IMG/VR virus record: IMGVR_UViG_3300021962_000425 | Coordinates: 1-30,709 of that record | Length of the DNA stretch: 30,709 nt | Direction: 5' to 3' (one strand) | Source of the DNA: a virus | In this document: piece after piece, positions 8,036 to 13,515 of the stretch | Numbering within the stretch: position 1 is the first letter of the stretch | How the letters are laid out: each line of letters starts with the position of its first letter | The notes under the pieces: model-generated | The model's database searches: none | Told to the model about the DNA's origin: nothing | The model's input: the letters and a program-made list of their open reading frames with translations, nothing else | Made by a program: the position numbers and the translations under genes

Positions 8036-8084
8036 GACGAAACACCGCGAGGTGTCCGAGGGTATCGCTCTCGCTGACGAGTCC
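8035..8084 (+). ncRNA. Type II hammerhead ribozyme
   Basis: All core bases of a hammerhead are present in the order of the type II permutation. Stem II 3' strand GGAC (8035-8038); GAAA (8039-8042); stem III ACACC/GGTGT closed by a GCGA tetraloop (8042-8055); cleavage-site C (8056, in GTC). Stem I CGAGGG/CTCTCG with one G-T pair and loop TATCG (8057-8073); CTGACGA, fitting CUGANGA (8074-8080); stem II 5' strand GTCC (8081-8084), fully complementary to GGAC. Predicted cleavage is after C8056, leaving a 5'-hydroxyl leader for the SprT-like gene 56 bases downstream. Stem II is only four base pairs and open, so activity may be modest. The element lies exactly in the intercistronic gap. Confidence 0.88.
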
Positions 8085-8111
8085 GTCAGAATTTTAAAGA
8101 TAGGGGAATGA

Positions 8112-8888
8112 ATGAAACAACTAGAACAAGTGCCAAACGGGGTGACTCTCGCGCCGATAGTCGAGGCGTTGCACGAGGTCTATGATTCGCTTAGCGCCGA
8201 AACTCTCAAAGCCCATGGGCAAGCGTTACCGCCCGCGGTCTTCGTAGTCCAAAGGTCATCGACCTCATGGGGACACATAACCGTGCGTCCCGCATGGCAG
8301 ACAGATTATAGCGATATTGACGAAGACTACGCCTACGCACCTTTCGCGGTCAGCATGGGTCTAGGCAACTCGTCGAAGTCCGCCTATTTCCACGAAATTA
8401 TGGTATCGGGCGAATGTCTCGCCAAAGGCGGGCGCGATGTTTTCGGCACGGTAGCCCACGAAGCGACCCATGCTTTTAACATCGTTGCGGGTGTTCGCGA
8501 TGTGGACAGCAACGGAAGACACAACACAAAATTTCGCGATAGCGCGGGCGCTTTGTTCGGTCTTACGATAGAAGAATATTCCAAAGGTCATTGGGCGGGC
8601 TGGACGAAGACTACGGTGGGTAGACCTTGCGCTAATCGTTGGTCGCGTGAAATTGCGAAACTCGACGAGGCTATCATCACGGCAAGCGGGCGCGAAAAGC
8701 GCGCGGGCGGTGCGGGTATCGGCGGGGGTATCTTCGGCGGGGACGATTCACGCCCCACGGGACGCGATAAAAACGGTCTGAAAGCGGTCTGCAAGTGTGG
8801 GTCAATCATCAGAACATCGCGCCGAGCGCTAGACAAAGGCATTACTTGCGGTGGGTGTGAGTCGCCTTTCATAGTGGTTGGGGGGTGA
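8112..8888 (+). CDS. SprT-like zinc metalloprotease with C-terminal zinc ribbon
   Basis: 258 residues. The zinc-protease motif HEATH is at 116-120 (HExxH), followed by a GRHNTKF segment (135-141) typical of SprT-like domains, where a third ligand and a Gly-rich turn follow the motif. The C-terminus has CxC (227, 229) and CxxC (246, 249), a zinc ribbon. A Gly-rich linker (199-210) joins the two. Family members include DNA-protein crosslink proteases; a phage target is unknown. The start at 8112 has AGGGG six bases upstream; an ATG four bases earlier is out of frame. The leader begins with the hammerhead 3' product. A structured RNA follows the stop. Confidence 0.82.
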   Translation: MKQLEQVPNGVTLAPIVEALHEVYDSLSAETLKAHGQALPPAVFVVQRSSTSWGHITVRPAWQTDYSDIDEDYAYAPFAVSMGLGNSSKSAYFHEIMVSGECLAKGGRDVFGTVAHEATHAFNIVAGVRDVDSNGRHNTKFRDSAGALFGLTIEEYSKGHWAGWTKTTVGRPCANRWSREIAKLDEAIITASGREKRAGGAGIGGGIFGGDDSRPTGRDKNGLKAVCKCGSIIRTSRRALDKGITCGGCESPFIVVGG

Positions 8889-8893
8889 TGGGC

Positions 8894-8962
8894 AAGTCTT
8901 AAGACAGTACCCTAGCGCTTTGGGCGTGCCGATTCGATTTGGACTAGGGACAATGCGAAAGC
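8894..8962 (+). ncRNA. Three-way-junction RNA, copy 1 (unrecognised family)
   Basis: P1 CCCTAG/CTAGGG (8910-8915 with 8944-8949). P2 CGCT/GGCG with loop TTG (8916-8926). Linker TG. P3 CCGA/TTGG with loop TTCGAT (8929-8942). One A, then P1 closes. It is preceded by the palindrome GTCTTAAGAC (8896-8905). The loop bases TTCG could pair with CGAA (8956-8959) as a pseudoknot. The element starts six bases after the SprT-like stop and ends before an internal promoter, so it is a 3'-end element of the upstream transcript. Copy 2 at 9416-9478 keeps the fold with compensatory changes in P3. Confidence 0.72.
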
Positions 8963-8975
8963 AGATAGCAGGTAA

Positions 8976-9004
8976 TTGACAAACTAAAATAAATGTATTA
9001 CGTT
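8976..9004 (+). promoter_or_regulatory. Promoter for DUF3846 gene
   Basis: TTGACA (8976-8981), 17-base spacer, TACGTT (8999-9004), fitting the actinobacterial TANNNT -10. The predicted start is near 9011, giving a leader of about 23 bases that carries AAAGGGG before the ATG at 9034. The surroundings are A/T-rich and non-coding. Confidence 0.65.
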
Positions 9005-9033
9005 TACAATAACAACAAAACAAAGGGGAAAAC

Positions 9034-9411
9034 ATGAAGAAAGCAATCAGAATAACAACCACGGGAGAAATAACAGAGTTAGACCTCACCACAAACTCAC
9101 TCAGGCAACTGCAAGAGGCGGTAGGTGGACTAGTGCAGGCTCTCGACCTCACCGAAGCGGTGACGATGTGGTGCAACGAAGAAGGCAAGATGCTCAAGCA
9201 ACCTCACAACCCATACGCTCAATATTTTTGGGATAAGGTCTACGGGGCACACACAGACTACATCGTGGGCGACATCGTGCTGACTGGTGGCACAGACAGC
9301 AACGGAGAAACCGAAGGACTCACCGAGTCGCAAGTTGAAACATTCGAATGGCTCGCCTTTAAAGTTCGAGAATTTGTAGAACCAAACATGACGGTGTTTG
9401 AAAGCGAGTAA
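9034..9411 (+). CDS. DUF3846 family protein
   Basis: A 125-residue acidic protein. It resembles the DUF3846 pattern: an N-terminal strand pair, a LQEAVGGLVQALDL helix (about 26-39), then a strand with WCNEEGKML (46-54), the family's NEEGK signature, then IVGDIVLTGG (about 75-84). The function of the family is unknown; it is common among early genes of actinobacterial phages and plasmids. The start is supported by AAAGGGG eight bases upstream and its own promoter. A second copy of the three-way-junction RNA follows the stop by a few bases. Confidence 0.75.
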   Translation: MKKAIRITTTGEITELDLTTNSLRQLQEAVGGLVQALDLTEAVTMWCNEEGKMLKQPHNPYAQYFWDKVYGAHTDYIVGDIVLTGGTDSNGETEGLTESQVETFEWLAFKVREFVEPNMTVFESE

Positions 9412-9415
9412 TCAA

Positions 9416-9478
9416 GTATTAAGACAGCACCCTAGCGCCTCGGGCGTGGCTCTTCGATGAGCACTAGGGACGAAAGAC
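9416..9478 (+). ncRNA. Three-way-junction RNA, copy 2
   Basis: P1 CCCTAG/CTAGGG (9430-9435 with 9464-9469). P2 CGCC/GGCG with loop TCG (9436-9446). Linker TG. P3 GCTC/GAGC with loop TTCGAT (9449-9462). P3 differs from copy 1 at both strands while staying paired (GCTC/GAGC against CCGA/TTGG), and P2 changes a T-G pair to C-G. Loop TTCG could pair with CGAA at 9471-9474. The flanking sequence TTAAGACAG just upstream is also shared. It starts four bases after the DUF3846 stop. Confidence 0.72.
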
Positions 9479-9510
9479 AACAACAACACAACATAGAAAA
9501 GGGGTAAGTA

Positions 9511-9750
9511 ATGGAGCAATACGCGATAGAGACAGAGACACATAGCGAGAGAACTCTCACTCACTTTGTAGTCTACGGTAAGCAATTAGAAGGTAAACAA
9601 GGCGCGTGGACTTCTATGTGCGGGCGTATCGTGCGCGGTACAGTCTGGCAAGCAGGCACGGTCGAAGGCGGAAGGTGCAAGCAATGTGCTACCAAACAAA
9701 TATGGTGGCAGAACTTTGAAGCCCAAAGAAAACAAAGGAGCGAAGCATGA
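9511..9750 (+). CDS. Small Cys-containing hypothetical protein
   Basis: 79 residues, not recognised. It has a Cys near residue 37 and a CKQC pair (about 56-59), so it may bind a metal with few ligands. The C-terminus is helical and charged. The ATG is preceded by the leader AACATAGAAAAGGGG, which recurs almost exactly before the genes at 10430 and 10578. The stop overlaps the start of the next gene (ATGA). Confidence 0.7.
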   Translation: MEQYAIETETHSERTLTHFVVYGKQLEGKQGAWTSMCGRIVRGTVWQAGTVEGGRCKQCATKQIWWQNFEAQRKQRSEA

Positions 9751-9872
9751 TAGTAGACGACAATTTTGTGGGCATAGTGATGCTCGCACTAGTCGGGGTT
9801 ATCTACCTTGCTTATAAAGTCGGCGAGTATGTCGGCGGAATGACACAACAACAAAAGAAGGGCAAGCAATGA
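9747..9872 (+). CDS. Small one-helix membrane protein
   Basis: 41 residues with a single hydrophobic segment (FVGIVMLALVGVIYLAYKV, about 7-25) and a polar Gln/Lys-rich tail. Supported by ATGA overlaps with both the upstream stop and the downstream start (9869). Not recognised; early phage micro-proteins of this shape often act on the host membrane, which is inference only. Confidence 0.65.
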   Translation: MIVDDNFVGIVMLALVGVIYLAYKVGEYVGGMTQQQKKGKQ

Positions 9873-10189
9873 CCAGCAAGCAGAAGATACGAAGAGCAGG
9901 CAAGAGATGGCGTGAAAACGCACCCGATATTTTCGTGGACGCTTTTGACCACGGCGACAAATACCACGATAGATATACGGTATTTGTTTTGCCTGTTGAT
10001 GAATACGAAAATGAGACTTGGGTTTCATATTTAAACACAAGCGCCAAACCCCAATGTTACGGCGGTTGGGAACAAATGAGGGGATACCAAACTAGTGAAT
10101 TCCGTTTCAAGAATGGGCGAAAGCGTATCGCTTGGAATGATTTGCCCGAAGATGTTCGCAAAACAGTTACAGACTGGGGCAACGAATGA
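9869..10189 (+). CDS. Hypothetical early protein
   Basis: 106 residues, rich in aromatic and charged residues, not recognised. A basic helical N-terminus (SKQKIRRAGKRWREN) is followed by mixed strand segments (YTVFVLPVDEYENETWVSYL). It starts at an ATGA overlap with the membrane micro-protein and ends four bases into the next start, so it is translationally coupled on both sides. Confidence 0.7.
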   Translation: MTSKQKIRRAGKRWRENAPDIFVDAFDHGDKYHDRYTVFVLPVDEYENETWVSYLNTSAKPQCYGGWEQMRGYQTSEFRFKNGRKRIAWNDLPEDVRKTVTDWGNE

Positions 10190-10389
10190 CCAGCGCAGAA
10201 GAACTCAAGCAGAACATAGGCAAGACTGCAATGCTCACAGTATCGGGCTCGCCGTTAAGGTTTGCGGTCTTAATACTTGACGCTCGCTCTAGGTATGGTC
10301 ATCTCGACTACAAAGTCACGCCCATATCAGGCGACGGCGAGACATGGCACGCAGACTGCAATGTCACAGTAATTGACAAGACCAACTAA
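10186..10389 (+). CDS. Hypothetical early protein
   Basis: 67 residues, mostly predicted beta (TAMLTVSG, RFAVLILDARS, LDYKVTPISGDG), like a small barrel; not recognised. ATGA overlap with the upstream gene. Its last codons carry the -35 TTGACA of the promoter at 10373-10401. Confidence 0.65.
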   Translation: MTSAEELKQNIGKTAMLTVSGSPLRFAVLILDARSRYGHLDYKVTPISGDGETWHADCNVTVIDKTN

Positions 10390-10401
10390 GCGTAATACAA
10401 T
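10373..10401 (+). promoter_or_regulatory. Internal promoter
   Basis: TTGACA (10373-10378), 17-base spacer, TACAAT (10396-10401). This is the best-looking promoter in the early region. The predicted start near 10408 leaves a 22-base leader consisting almost only of the recurring AACATAGAAAAGGGG ribosome-binding leader before the ATG at 10430. Confidence 0.7.
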
Positions 10402-10429
10402 AATATAAACAACATAGAAAAGGGGAATA

Positions 10430-10588
10430 ATGAACACAAAGACATGGACAGTATGGGTTGGCGGTGGGGAAATCAACGATTACCCCGTCACTCTTGAAAG
10501 AGCCCAACAGATAGCCGAATATTGGTTATCTCAAGGATATGACGATACACAGATAAGCAACACAGAAAAGGGGAATAATGATAACTAA
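10430..10588 (+). CDS. Small hypothetical early protein
   Basis: 52 residues (starts MNTKTWTVWVGGGE). A short strand-rich N-terminus and one helix (TLERAQQIAEYWLSQGY) resemble small fold-back modules, but no family is recognised. A strong AAAAGGGG site sits seven bases before the ATG and a promoter directly upstream. The 3' end overlaps the next gene by 11 bases, and that overlap contains the next gene's own ribosome-binding site. Confidence 0.65.
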   Translation: MNTKTWTVWVGGGEINDYPVTLERAQQIAEYWLSQGYDDTQISNTEKGNNDN

Positions 10589-10937
10589 GAAAACAAACGA
10601 AGCAATAGATAGAGAACTAGCAAGAATGGAATTGCGCGAGATATTCGCGAAACAAGATAGACCCACCGTCTACACAGTTTTGCGTCATGTCTCACAGTCG
10701 GGAATGTCGCGAGACATTTCATTACTGATAGTCGAAGATGGCAGGCTACGCAACATCACTCACCTAGCAGGCAAAGCGTTAGGCGACAAAGTGAAAGACC
10801 GAAACGGGCAATGGGTTATCAGAGTGAACGGGTGCGGAATGGACATGGGCTTTCACCTTGTCTACTCTCTCTCATCAGTCACCTACGCCCACGAGAAAGA
10901 GCGTGCAGGCTATGTCTTGCATCATGAATGGGCGTAA
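10578..10937 (+). CDS. Conserved phage hypothetical protein
   Basis: 119 residues. The segments TVYTVLRHVSQSGMSRDISL and NGCGMDMGFHLVYSLS look highly conserved and resemble, from memory, a widespread phage early-protein family of unknown function. An alpha/beta fold is likely, with one Cys in the GCGMDMGFH motif. The ATG has AAAAGGGG seven bases upstream, in the third copy of the recurring leader. Confidence 0.75.
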   Translation: MITKKTNEAIDRELARMELREIFAKQDRPTVYTVLRHVSQSGMSRDISLLIVEDGRLRNITHLAGKALGDKVKDRNGQWVIRVNGCGMDMGFHLVYSLSSVTYAHEKERAGYVLHHEWA

Positions 10938-10939
10938 CC

Positions 10940-11134
10940 ATGCCACGCACAAAACAACTAAACATTAAAGCAATACTGAAAGCATACGAAGCGGAAGCGA
11001 AACGAGCAGAACGCAACGCTAAAGCGTATCGGGGTGACAGTCTCGAAGCGTACTGGCTTGGGCACGCTTGCAAAGTTAGACAATACAAACAACTAGCAGA
11101 ACGGGAGATAGCACAATGCACGAAGAATCGCTAA
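10940..11134 (+). CDS. Small Lys/Ala-rich helical protein
   Basis: 64 residues from MPRTKQLNIKA; an in-frame ATG at 10928 would add four. Almost entirely helical and basic (KAYEAEAKRAERNAKAYRGD), so it may bind nucleic acid or form a coiled coil. It starts two bases after the previous stop and overlaps the next gene. No clear Shine-Dalgarno sequence, so it is probably coupled. Not recognised. Confidence 0.6.
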   Translation: MPRTKQLNIKAILKAYEAEAKRAERNAKAYRGDSLEAYWLGHACKVRQYKQLAEREIAQCTKNR

Positions 11135-11331
11135 GTTTTACACACACATTAAACGATACACATACATGGAATGTCACTTTTGTGAGTGACTACGCCACAA
11201 TAACCACGACAGTCACCGCAGAATACGATGACGCTATCGAAGTAGCGCAAGACCTAATAAAAAATCATTACGGGTTAAGCCTTGACAGATGGCGAGCAGA
11301 GTTTGAGTTAGCAAAATGGGGCGAGCAATGA
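11116..11331 (+). CDS. Hypothetical early protein
   Basis: 71 residues. The N-terminal half is beta-rich with alternating Thr/Val (WNVTFVSDYATITTTVTAEY); the C-terminal half is one helix pair (AIEVAQDLIKNHYGL, WRAEFELAKW). Not recognised. It overlaps the upstream gene by 19 bases and the next gene by four (ATGA). Confidence 0.65.
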   Translation: MHEESLSFTHTLNDTHTWNVTFVSDYATITTTVTAEYDDAIEVAQDLIKNHYGLSLDRWRAEFELAKWGEQ

Positions 11332-11483
11332 GACTATCCACAATGAATGTCTTAAGACAGTGTTTCGATTGCGCCCAATACCGTTACGAGGTTTACTGTG
11401 ACCCGACAGACGGCACATACCTTTGCGAGCAATGCCATGATGAACGAGTAAGAGAAGGCGAGGGGGTGAATCATGGAGAGTGA
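11328..11483 (+). CDS. Small zinc-finger-like protein
   Basis: 51 residues with CxxC pairs CFDC (about 12-15) and CEQC (about 33-36), spaced like a treble-clef or zinc ribbon, plus a lone Cys between them. Coupled by ATGA to the upstream gene and overlapped by 11 bases by the next. One of several tiny CxxC proteins in this genome; probable roles are nucleic-acid or protein binding. Confidence 0.6.
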   Translation: MRLSTMNVLRQCFDCAQYRYEVYCDPTDGTYLCEQCHDERVREGEGVNHGE

Positions 11484-11610
11484 GACAGCGAAGGCGTTTA
11501 TTTTTATTGCGATATGTTTGCTGTGGGTTGCCCCGTTTGCGGTTAGCAGTTGGAAGCAAGCGCAAAGGGAGCGAAGCAAAGCGAACCACCCGACAGCACG
11601 AAGGGGTTAA
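11473..11610 (+). CDS. Small one-helix membrane protein
   Basis: 45 residues with a hydrophobic segment (FIFIAICLLWVAPFAV, about 8-23) and a basic tail, so probably an inner-membrane protein with a cytoplasmic C-terminus. It is the last gene of the first early block and ends where the second control region begins. Not recognised. Confidence 0.6.
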   Translation: MESETAKAFIFIAICLLWVAPFAVSSWKQAQRERSKANHPTARRG

Positions 11611-11611
11611 G

Positions 11612-11660
11612 CGAACATATGTTCGGCGAACAGGTGTTTGTGTTAGGTAAACCTAACATT
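11612..11660 (+). repeat. Shared ~47-bp regulatory block, copy 2
   Basis: Contains the perfect 14-base palindrome CGAACATATGTTCG (11612-11625), then AACAGGTGTTTG, then the inverted repeat TGTTAGGT-AA-ACCTAACA (11641-11658; 8-base perfect arms). Order and sequence match 7481-7525. A further ACAGGTGT occurs at 11681, and one in reverse at 7056-7063. These are probable operators of a phage-encoded repressor or activator. Confidence 0.65.
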
Positions 11661-11675
11661 GTGAATCTGTTCACA
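11660..11675. promoter_or_regulatory. CRP/GlxR-like box, distal
   Basis: TGTGAATCTGTTCACA: both half-sites match TGTGA-N6-TCACA exactly, with symmetry extending one more base each side (TTGTGAA/TTCACAA). It directly abuts the shared operator block. The centre is 41 bases, about four helical turns, upstream of the proximal box. Confidence 0.6.
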
Positions 11676-11700
11676 AGCGTACAGGTGTTGGGTTTGAGGG

Positions 11701-11716
11701 TGTGACATATGTCACA
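11701..11716. promoter_or_regulatory. CRP/GlxR-like box, proximal (perfect palindrome)
   Basis: TGTGACATATGTCACA is a perfect 16-base palindrome and fits both the E. coli CRP consensus and the actinobacterial GlxR consensus TGTGANNTANNTCACA. It lies just upstream of the -35 of the promoter at 11727-11755, with its centre about 53 bases before the predicted start. The site at 7641 has the same distance to its -10. Confidence 0.7.
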
Positions 11717-11726
11717 AAGATTGTAC

Positions 11727-11755
11727 TTGACAAGGGCAACTAAATGTTATACGCT
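11727..11755 (+). promoter_or_regulatory. Second early promoter
   Basis: TTGACA (11727-11732), 17-base spacer, TACGCT (11750-11755) inside TACGCTTGTA, shared with the first early promoter. The predicted start is near 11762. This argues against translation from the ATG at 11744 and for the ATG at 11795. Confidence 0.72.
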
Positions 11756-11794
11756 TGTATCTACAAGTTACGAAAGGGGAACGGGGGTGAAGAA

Positions 11795-11935
11795 ATGAAG
11801 ACAGCACCATTAGACGAACTGACACGCGAAGAAGCGGAGAATGTTCTCTACCATATTGAGTGCAAAGATTACGACATCGCACTTGAGTTTGTTATAGAAC
11901 TGTGTGCAAAGTTACTCAGGTTGGCAAACAAGTAG
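11795..11935 (+). CDS. Small acidic helical protein
   Basis: 46 residues (MKTAPLDELTREEAENVLYH...), acidic and helical with a Leu-rich second half (LEFVIELCAKLLRLANK), suggestive of a dimerising helix. First gene after the second early promoter. Start chosen because GGGGGTG lies five bases upstream and an earlier in-frame ATG (11744) would precede the transcription start. Not recognised. Confidence 0.6.
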   Translation: MKTAPLDELTREEAENVLYHIECKDYDIALEFVIELCAKLLRLANK

Positions 11936-11942
11936 CAATGGC

Positions 11943-11985
11943 AGGGTGGCTGGCAGACATCGGGGTTCAAGTCCCCGACACCCAC
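11943..11985 (+). ncRNA. tRNA-Leu-like element lacking the anticodon arm
   Basis: A T-arm is clear: CGGGG-TTCAAGT-CCCCG (11961-11977), with the canonical TTCRANY loop, extended by one T-A pair. GGGTG (11944-11948) pairs with CACCC (11979-11983) as a shortened acceptor stem. Between them TGGCAGACA matches the D-loop of bacterial tRNA-Leu. No anticodon arm or variable arm fits, so it is not a working tRNA. It could be a relic, an RNA mimic of the tRNA elbow, or chance. A hairpin GGTC-GTAA-GACC follows (11988-11999). Confidence 0.4.
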
Positions 11986-12028
11986 AAGGTCGTAAGACCG
12001 AAGCACAACAACAACAGAAGGGAAACAA

Positions 12029-12199
12029 ATGAAAGGTATATGCGAAGGTTGCTACGACCACAGCATAATCAAACAGGATAAATGGGGCAATTGGAATTGC
12101 GAGTTATGCGACCCAAAACTCTTTGAAGAAGAAGCCAAACTAGTAAATAGAAACGGCAAAGTTTATATGACTGGCTCAGTCATAAACGAAATGTTATAA
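12029..12199 (+). CDS. Small zinc-ribbon protein
   Basis: 56 residues with two CxxC knuckles (CEGC about 5-8; CELC about 24-27), the layout of a small zinc ribbon, and a polar C-terminus. Start supported by GAAGGGAAACAA directly before the ATG, a leader repeated before the next gene. The upstream gap carries the tRNA-like element. Not assigned to a family. Confidence 0.65.
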   Translation: MKGICEGCYDHSIIKQDKWGNWNCELCDPKLFEEEAKLVNRNGKVYMTGSVINEML

Positions 12200-12223
12200 A
12201 CAAACAACAACGAAGGGAAACAA

Positions 12224-12397
12224 ATGAAAGCACTAGAGACAGTCAAACTAATCGAGGTCACACTCGTACTAGCAATAGAAACCTACGGCGCAGAACAAAT
12301 GTTCTGTGGCATGGACTACATCAAAACAGAAGATGAAGCACAGGTGCTCGGCTGGTCAGAGCGTGAACTAGAAGTTAGACCAAAAGAAGGAGAATGA
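12224..12397 (+). CDS. Small hypothetical early protein
   Basis: 57 residues, helical N-terminus (VKLIEVTLVLAIETYG), acidic second half; not recognised. The ATG has the same GAAGGGAAACAA leader as the gene before it. The stop lies one base before the next start. Confidence 0.6.
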   Translation: MKALETVKLIEVTLVLAIETYGAEQMFCGMDYIKTEDEAQVLGWSERELEVRPKEGE

Positions 12398-12398
12398 A

Positions 12399-12539
12399 AT
12401 GAGACTACCAACACATCAAATGTCATACGAACGGTGGTGCAGGTTCAACGACCTCGACCCAGCCGAACTAGACAGCAACTACACCAAATACCTTGAATGG
12501 AAAGAGGAGCAATGCAAGACACACCAACTATCAAAATAG
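12399..12539 (+). CDS. Small hypothetical early protein
   Basis: 46 residues (starts MRLPTHQMSYERW), helical, Trp/Tyr-rich; not recognised. AGAAGGAGAATGAA precedes the ATG, a strong site. It overlaps the next gene by 28 bases, which makes one of the two less certain. Confidence 0.5.
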   Translation: MRLPTHQMSYERWCRFNDLDPAELDSNYTKYLEWKEEQCKTHQLSK

Positions 12540-12820
12540 CGGACAGCGAACTCGCGTTACTGCAAGCCTTCACACAAGGCTACATCAACGCACTAGTCGC
12601 CAACGACAAAGCGTACGAAGGGATGGACGAGTTCTACTGCTTCAATGACAAGTGGGATATCAACATTCATTCAGTCGGACACAAACCGAGAACGATATAC
12701 GCAGTCGCCTATCCGCAGACGATAGACACAGACGGATATCTGTCCACCGATACATCGAATTGGGTGGAGATAGGTCAATATGACATGAACGGCACACCGA
12801 AACGAAAGGTAACACAATGA
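12512..12820 (+). CDS. Hypothetical early protein
   Basis: 102 residues from MQDTPTIKIADSE; a more upstream in-frame ATG (12497) lacks a ribosome-binding site, while AGAGGAGC lies just before 12512. An N-terminal helix (ELALLQAFTQGYINALV) is followed by aromatic-rich strands. Not recognised. ATGA overlap with the next gene. Confidence 0.65.
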   Translation: MQDTPTIKIADSELALLQAFTQGYINALVANDKAYEGMDEFYCFNDKWDINIHSVGHKPRTIYAVAYPQTIDTDGYLSTDTSNWVEIGQYDMNGTPKRKVTQ

Positions 12821-13146
12821 AACAACAACCAACAGTTCACCACTACATCCTGACTTACGACGCAGACAACCAACTGTGGTATCACGATGTGGAAACCGAA
12901 CGAGAGAAGTTCCCTGATGGTGCAACCATGAACCTAGACACAGGCGAAACCTACTGGGGTTATCTCGGTGACGGCGAGTACGCACCGAACGAATCAGAAC
13001 TAAACGAGCAGATAGTCCGAGCAGTCCGACAACTCAATCAAAACAATCGTGAAGTACCATTCACGGTCGAAGACTTTGAAGACTACAAAACTGCCGAACT
13101 AGACGACGAAACTGACCGCACCTACATACCATACCCACCCGTTTGA
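12817..13146 (+). CDS. Acidic hypothetical early protein
   Basis: 109 residues, strongly acidic in its C-terminal half (TVEDFEDYKTAELDDETD). The N-terminal 60 residues look like a small beta fold (YILTYDADNQLWYHDVETE). Very acidic phage early proteins can be DNA mimics, but there is no direct sign of that here. Coupled by ATGA to the gene upstream. Confidence 0.65.
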   Translation: MKQQPTVHHYILTYDADNQLWYHDVETEREKFPDGATMNLDTGETYWGYLGDGEYAPNESELNEQIVRAVRQLNQNNREVPFTVEDFEDYKTAELDDETDRTYIPYPPV

Positions 13147-13194
13147 AACGCTCTAATGCGCTCCTAATGCGTGTTATTTTCACGAAAGACCACA

Positions 13195-13494
13195 ATGTTC
13201 AAGAAAACATACCGAAGATACCTGCGCCTAAAAATCTATAGACAAGAAAAGAAAATAAAAAAACTGTGGACATACAAACACCCAAACAAACTATTCGTAA
13301 TAGGTAGACGGGCAGACACAGTACAACTCGGATATTGGAAAGGTAGACATTATCGAAACGGGGAAATGTTTACCAAGTACCCTTACAAAAGTTGTATGTT
13401 CAGGTCTTACGACAGCGCACAATGGGCGTTAGAAAACAGCGAACTACTCCACGAAAAGAACCGTGTGAAATATGAAATAATACGGTTAAAATAA
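13195..13494 (+). CDS. Basic hypothetical early protein
   Basis: 99 residues from MFKKTYRRYLRLK; a GTG at 13171 would add eight. Very basic N-terminus (KIYRQEKKIKKLW), then aromatic-rich strands (LGYWKGRHYRNGEMF) and a C-terminal helix; probably nucleic-acid binding. Base use is A-richer than its neighbours. Last gene of the rightward block, facing the WhiB gene tail-to-tail. Direct repeats CTAATGCG (13153, 13164) lie just upstream. Confidence 0.6.
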   Translation: MFKKTYRRYLRLKIYRQEKKIKKLWTYKHPNKLFVIGRRADTVQLGYWKGRHYRNGEMFTKYPYKSCMFRSYDSAQWALENSELLHEKNRVKYEIIRLK

Positions 13495-13515
13495 AACCGT
13501 GCTAATATAAAGTTT

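Noticed and set aside
11284-11310. TTGACA within a gene as a promoter
   Set aside because: No TANNNT at 16-18 bases downstream, and it lies inside coding sequence.
11641-11658. Resemblance of TTAGGT...ACCTAA to the DtxR/IdeR iron box
   Set aside because: The half-sites match but the spacing is too short (two bases instead of the longer symmetric core of the iron box), so only a generic operator is claimed.
11744-11794. Upstream start for the 46-residue gene
   Set aside because: The ATG lies at the predicted -10 element and would not be in the transcript.
11938-12076. Reading frame ATG-GCA-GGG through the tRNA-like element
   Set aside because: No ribosome-binding site, it overlaps the zinc-ribbon gene in another frame, and its composition is unlike neighbours.
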